Origin: Metopolophium dirhodum
Lineage: Eukaryota > Arthropoda > Insecta > Hemiptera > Aphididae
DNA length: 64,000 bases
Direction of reading: 5' to 3'
NCBI RefSeq assembly: GCF_019925205.1
Contig: NC_083568.1
Span: 7,872,393-7,936,392, forward strand
Below the pieces are notes generated by a model, which saw only the letters and a list, made by a program, of their open reading frames with translations, did not search any database and was not told where the DNA came from. A program made the position numbers and the translations under genes. Position 1 is the first letter of the stretch; every line of letters starts with the position of its first letter. Positions 60,567 through 64,000 of this stretch are shown piece after piece.

Positions 60567-60890
60567 TTACAAACCATTTTTTTTTTTTTTTTTTTTTTGA
60601 TCGTAAGCCCGGCAACTATGGCCATTAGCTGTATGGTTTTGGTTAGGTGTATTGTATTGTTGGTAGTAGTAGGGGGGAACACGTGTGTGTTGGGTTTTGG
60701 CAGAATTTTCAATTTGGGCACCCGTAGGTATCTGCCATGCCCGGGTGGGGGATGGCGGCACTTGTTCTCCGGACACCGTGACTTGCCCGAAGAAAAATGC
60801 CGCCCAGTGGCCGGGAGTCGAACCCGCGACTGCCAGCGCCGCAGTCGACGCGTTAGACCGCTCGGCCACCTCGTCCCCTTACAAACCATT
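60567..60890 (-). mobile_element. Full-length tRNA-derived SINE with target-site duplication
   Basis: On the minus strand it starts at 60878 with GGGGACGAGGTGGCCGAGCG (A box) and GGGTTCGACTCCCGG (B box). The body is shared with 29641 and 40998, and it ends GCCGGGCTTACGATC followed by about 21 A (60578-60598). TTACAAACCAT occurs on both sides (60567-60577 and 60879-60889). About 300 bp long. The head is too altered in its 3' part to be a working tRNA. Frames through it on both strands are spurious. Confidence 0.92.
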
Positions 60891-62989
60891 TATTTATGTT
60901 TAAACCAAACTAATTATTGAGAGTCTTTTATCTGGTAAATTATTTAAATTCAGTCACATTTGAAACAATTAAACAAATTAAGCAGTTAATCGACTTCCAA
61001 TTTAATTACAGACAAATTATCGAACGATTCCCATAAATTATCATTTTTAAATTAAAACATTTTATTCTTCTGACGAAATAATTTCGCCAAAATTCAATTT
61101 TTATAAGTATTAATCATTAGACTGGTTTTTAACGGTGAGTTACTAGTACTTATATTAATATACTACTATTAATAACTATAGTCTTTGAAAATTAATTTGT
61201 CAATGAACGAACCATAGAGTTCAAAATTCGAGTTTATAATAAATAAGAACTTAGTTCACGTTCAAGTTTATTTCTTGAAAATTCGTGTAAATTTCACAAA
61301 ATATGAACGCGTTCTTTCCCATCACTGGTATTGCAACTATAATATAGTAAATCGTGCTTTAGCTTTTACATTAAATGTATAACAACAGTCCCACAAAGAC
61401 CCACTATAGAATATCAACTCTAGGACACCGGTTTAATGGTACCTTTAAAAAGACAGGTATAGACTACCTGTATTTTTGGGATACAAATATACAACTCAAT
61501 CGCCTGCGTGAAATGTATGTAGGTATTTCCTCTTAATTCTTAAGAAATATAGTACCTGCTATTCTTATTGTGATTTATGAGTTTACATTTTCTCGGAATT
61601 CATTACAATAAATGCAATAGTTTAAAAAAAAACCTGGTGTGGGTCTCTGGACCCTCGACAGAAGCGAAGCTTCAAAGACGCGTGTTACTGATACGTTTTT
61701 AAAGGCACTCTTAGGGTCAGGCGTCAGCTGAATCAGAAACAGAACACGGCACCGGTGGCTGACCAGCGAGAGAGGGTCACGCGTCGTTTTTTGGTAACCT
61801 TCTTCTCATTTCACTACACAGAACGAGCATAAGAAGCTTCGCTTGGCGAAGCTAAACGCTCGGCAGCAGTGGCGTAGACATGATTTTTGAAAGAGGGGCG
61901 AGGGGTCAGAGATTTTTGGTTCCAGTATGAAACTATGAACTAGTTATTTGGAATTTAGAAACTTGTATTAATTTAAATTAATGTGTAAAAAGTTATAAAC
62001 GGACAGCATAAACATTTGGTGAAATTAATTTTTTAATTACAATAAAATAATTGATTTTGTAAAAAAACTGGTTTCGCGTAAAAATAGTAGTTTTTCCTAA
62101 TTATTAAGAAAAGTATAGATTAAATTTTCGCTTTAAATCTTAGAATATAAAATTAAGACTCCGAAAATTAATTAGTTAAATATTATATTAGTAGATATTA
62201 TAATATTTACTTATATACTCTATATCCAGTAATAGGATGATTATATAAAATATTTTTTCTTTTTTTATTAATGAACAAATGCGTTTTTAGCTATGGGTAT
62301 ATGTATTTTTGCAAACGGATGTTAAATCAACGTATAAAATATAAACTATTAGGTAAATAGCAGATCGACTAAGTTTTTTATAATTCATGTTCAGTATTGG
62401 TTTTAAGAAATATAAGAACCTATTATGAGTTATGACACTGGTTATCATAAGATAATATAATTAAATACATATTAAAAATATTAACATTAAGTAATTAATA
62501 ATTTGTGAATTATCTTGAGTTAAAATTCTAGATAGGGAACCTTTTATATTCTATAAATTTTCTATCTATATAACTATAATTTCTATTTAATTTATTTTAT
62601 CTAACGTACACACAATAAAATATAATATTCTAACTCAATGTCCAACTTATCAAATAGAAAATAATAACATAATATAGTGTACAATCTGGTACTAAAATTA
62701 TTATTAATAATATTATTGACTAAGTTTCAATGAGACATTTTTTTATAATCTTATAATTATTAGCTATTATTTTTGTTTAATATCTGTTTTGTATTTATTA
62801 AAATAATTTTTAAAAGTTACAGCGATAACAATTTATATATCTAGGATTTTTATAATTATGTAATATTTTTTTTTCCTATTCTGTATAAATTTTCCTGACA
62901 AGTCATCTAACTTAGTGATTTATAAATGTATACAATTTTAAGAATATTATTGACTAAGAATTCCATGAGATATTTTTTTTTATAATTTT
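60891..62989. other. Intergenic, no gene seen
   Basis: 61640-61870 is GC-richer and holds the hairpin AGCTTCGC-TTG-GCGAAGCT (61835-61853). At 61867 CAGTGGCGTAGACATG resembles a single hAT end without a partner. The rest is AT-rich. Confidence 0.5.
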
Positions 62990-63230
62990 ACCATCAATTG
63001 GGTCAATGTATAATGGACTGTACTAAACTTGAATTCAATGATATAATATCATTGTATAAGAAAACGATTCTGAGCGGAGACAGTTTGTCAGTGTTGATAT
63101 TTTATATTGTTATTATTTATTATAGCCTGTAAGTTGAATTGATATAATAATATTATAATTTTTATTCGTTTCTATAGTGATAACTGGTAAACAAAGCGTT
63201 AGAAATTGAGATTGTTTTTAAAGATGTTAG
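62990..63230 (+). repeat. Copy of the GATTCTGAGCG repeat family
   Basis: TTGGGTCAATGTATAATGGA, TTGAATTCAATGATATAATA, TCATTGTATAAGAAAACGAT and TCTGAGCGGAGACAGTTTGT, then AAGTTGAATTGATATAATAA, parallel to 29900-30080. The right terminus is missing or diverged. Confidence 0.7.
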
Positions 63231-64000
63231 AAAATTTAGAGACACTAAGTAGCTTTTATACTCAAAAATTACTCAATAGGATATATCGCCCGTAAGTCTT
63301 ACGGACATCTCTGAAGCAATACTTTCCTATTTACAATCGCTGAACACGTGGACGTTCGTTCGTTTGCACACCGTACTTCCAGAAGTTCTGTCTCGGAGAA
63401 GGTTTCAGTGTATAATTCGTCTTAGAAAAATTAATTGGATTGCTGAAAATAATAAAATATACCTAGGATACGTCACTGGTTTGAAACGACTTCATAGTTA
63501 ATAGCAGTTCTACATGACTATTAAACAGTGGGCTTACGGCGTTAGTTAGATAATTTTGCATTAGTACGTATTTTGCGTATGCATAAATACTGACGGCAGC
63601 GACCGGTCTGAGGCATAATTTCCCCTAGTCCCTACTTTGTGCCGCGACGGCATAGGTTGTATCTATATATTATAGGATAAGCTGAGGTATCAACGCACAG
63701 CCTAAACTGCTGGGACTAGAGACTTGAATTTTGCAGACATATATTTTAAATTTGAATTCAATGATAAATAATTGCACACGAAAAACGATACTAAGTGGAT
63801 ACGTTGTGTCCTATAAATAATCCATGCATAAATAATCAAATTTAATAACTAAAAAAAAAATGTTTAAATATATAAAATAACCCACCACACACAGGACACC
63901 TAATGTGACATTTTTGAATATTATATGATTTTTAAAATTATTGTAAAATATAATATATATAAAGATATAATATTTATAAAGAATCTAATAATAATAATAA
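63231..64000. other. Right end of window, no gene seen
   Basis: 63300-63700 is moderately GC-rich with no family I recognise. Near 63755 TTTGAATTCAATGATAAATA and AACGATACTAAGTGG are a diverged piece of the dispersed repeat. Confidence 0.45.

Noticed and set aside
60800..60880. A possible functional tRNA gene on the minus strand
   Set aside because: A and B boxes are present but the acceptor-stem pairing is not, and the sequence continues into a repeated body with an A tail and flanking duplication, so it is a SINE.
60563..60920. Four frames of 72-108 codons
   Set aside because: All are translations of the SINE on either strand.
61867..63480. A large element bounded by CAGTGGCGTA (61867) and ACGTCACTG (about 63466)
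   Set aside because: The ends match poorly and the flanks show no duplication.

Overview
The window is eukaryotic nuclear DNA from an insect, most likely an aphid. It is strongly AT-rich, its genes have short exons joined by GT/AG introns of about 55-90 bp up to several kb, and it is packed with short non-autonomous transposons. Every gene recognised is a conserved animal housekeeping gene. The aphid assignment rests on overall composition and repeat style, including the recurrent TAGGTACCTA-type words, and is an inference.

Left third, 1-22.6 kb, is gene-dense. (1) The 3' part of a prosaposin gene (+, 1-5008) has four saposin-B domains and a C-terminal saposin-A domain. (2) A separate small saposin-like gene follows (+, about 6095-6600) and carries one complete six-cysteine saposin-B domain. 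(3) Histone H2A.V/H2A.Z (-, 7190-9697) converges on it; its first coding exon is only the ATG, and its promoter lies in a CpG-rich island. (4) SCAMP (-, 13570-15811) and (5) the U3 snoRNP protein IMP3 (+, 16604-22567) are divergent and share a 0.8-kb promoter interval. IMP3 intron 1 contains a 5'-truncated LINE with a perfect target-site duplication.

The middle, 22.6-37.6 kb, holds a degenerate tandem segmental duplication of the IMP3 3' region, including a broken copy of its last exon. Several transposon insertions fall on one copy or the other. (6) CMTR2, the cap-2 mRNA 2'-O-methyltransferase (+, 32927-37645), follows with 11 coding exons.

The right part, 37.7-64 kb, has no gene I can support. 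It is a transposon graveyard: hAT-type elements with 8-bp target duplications, Helitrons with A|T insertion and CTAG ends (one nested inside a CAGGGC-terminus element), a tRNA-derived SINE family, 5S-rRNA-like repeats, a pogo-type terminus, a dispersed family with the hallmark GATTCTGAGCG, and several small tandem repeats.

The genes do not form a pathway. I found no dedicated new system, CRISPR array, virus or biosynthetic cluster. The best leads are the single-domain saposin gene, the IMP3 tandem duplication, the nested transposons and a long near-perfect palindrome just upstream of CMTR2.
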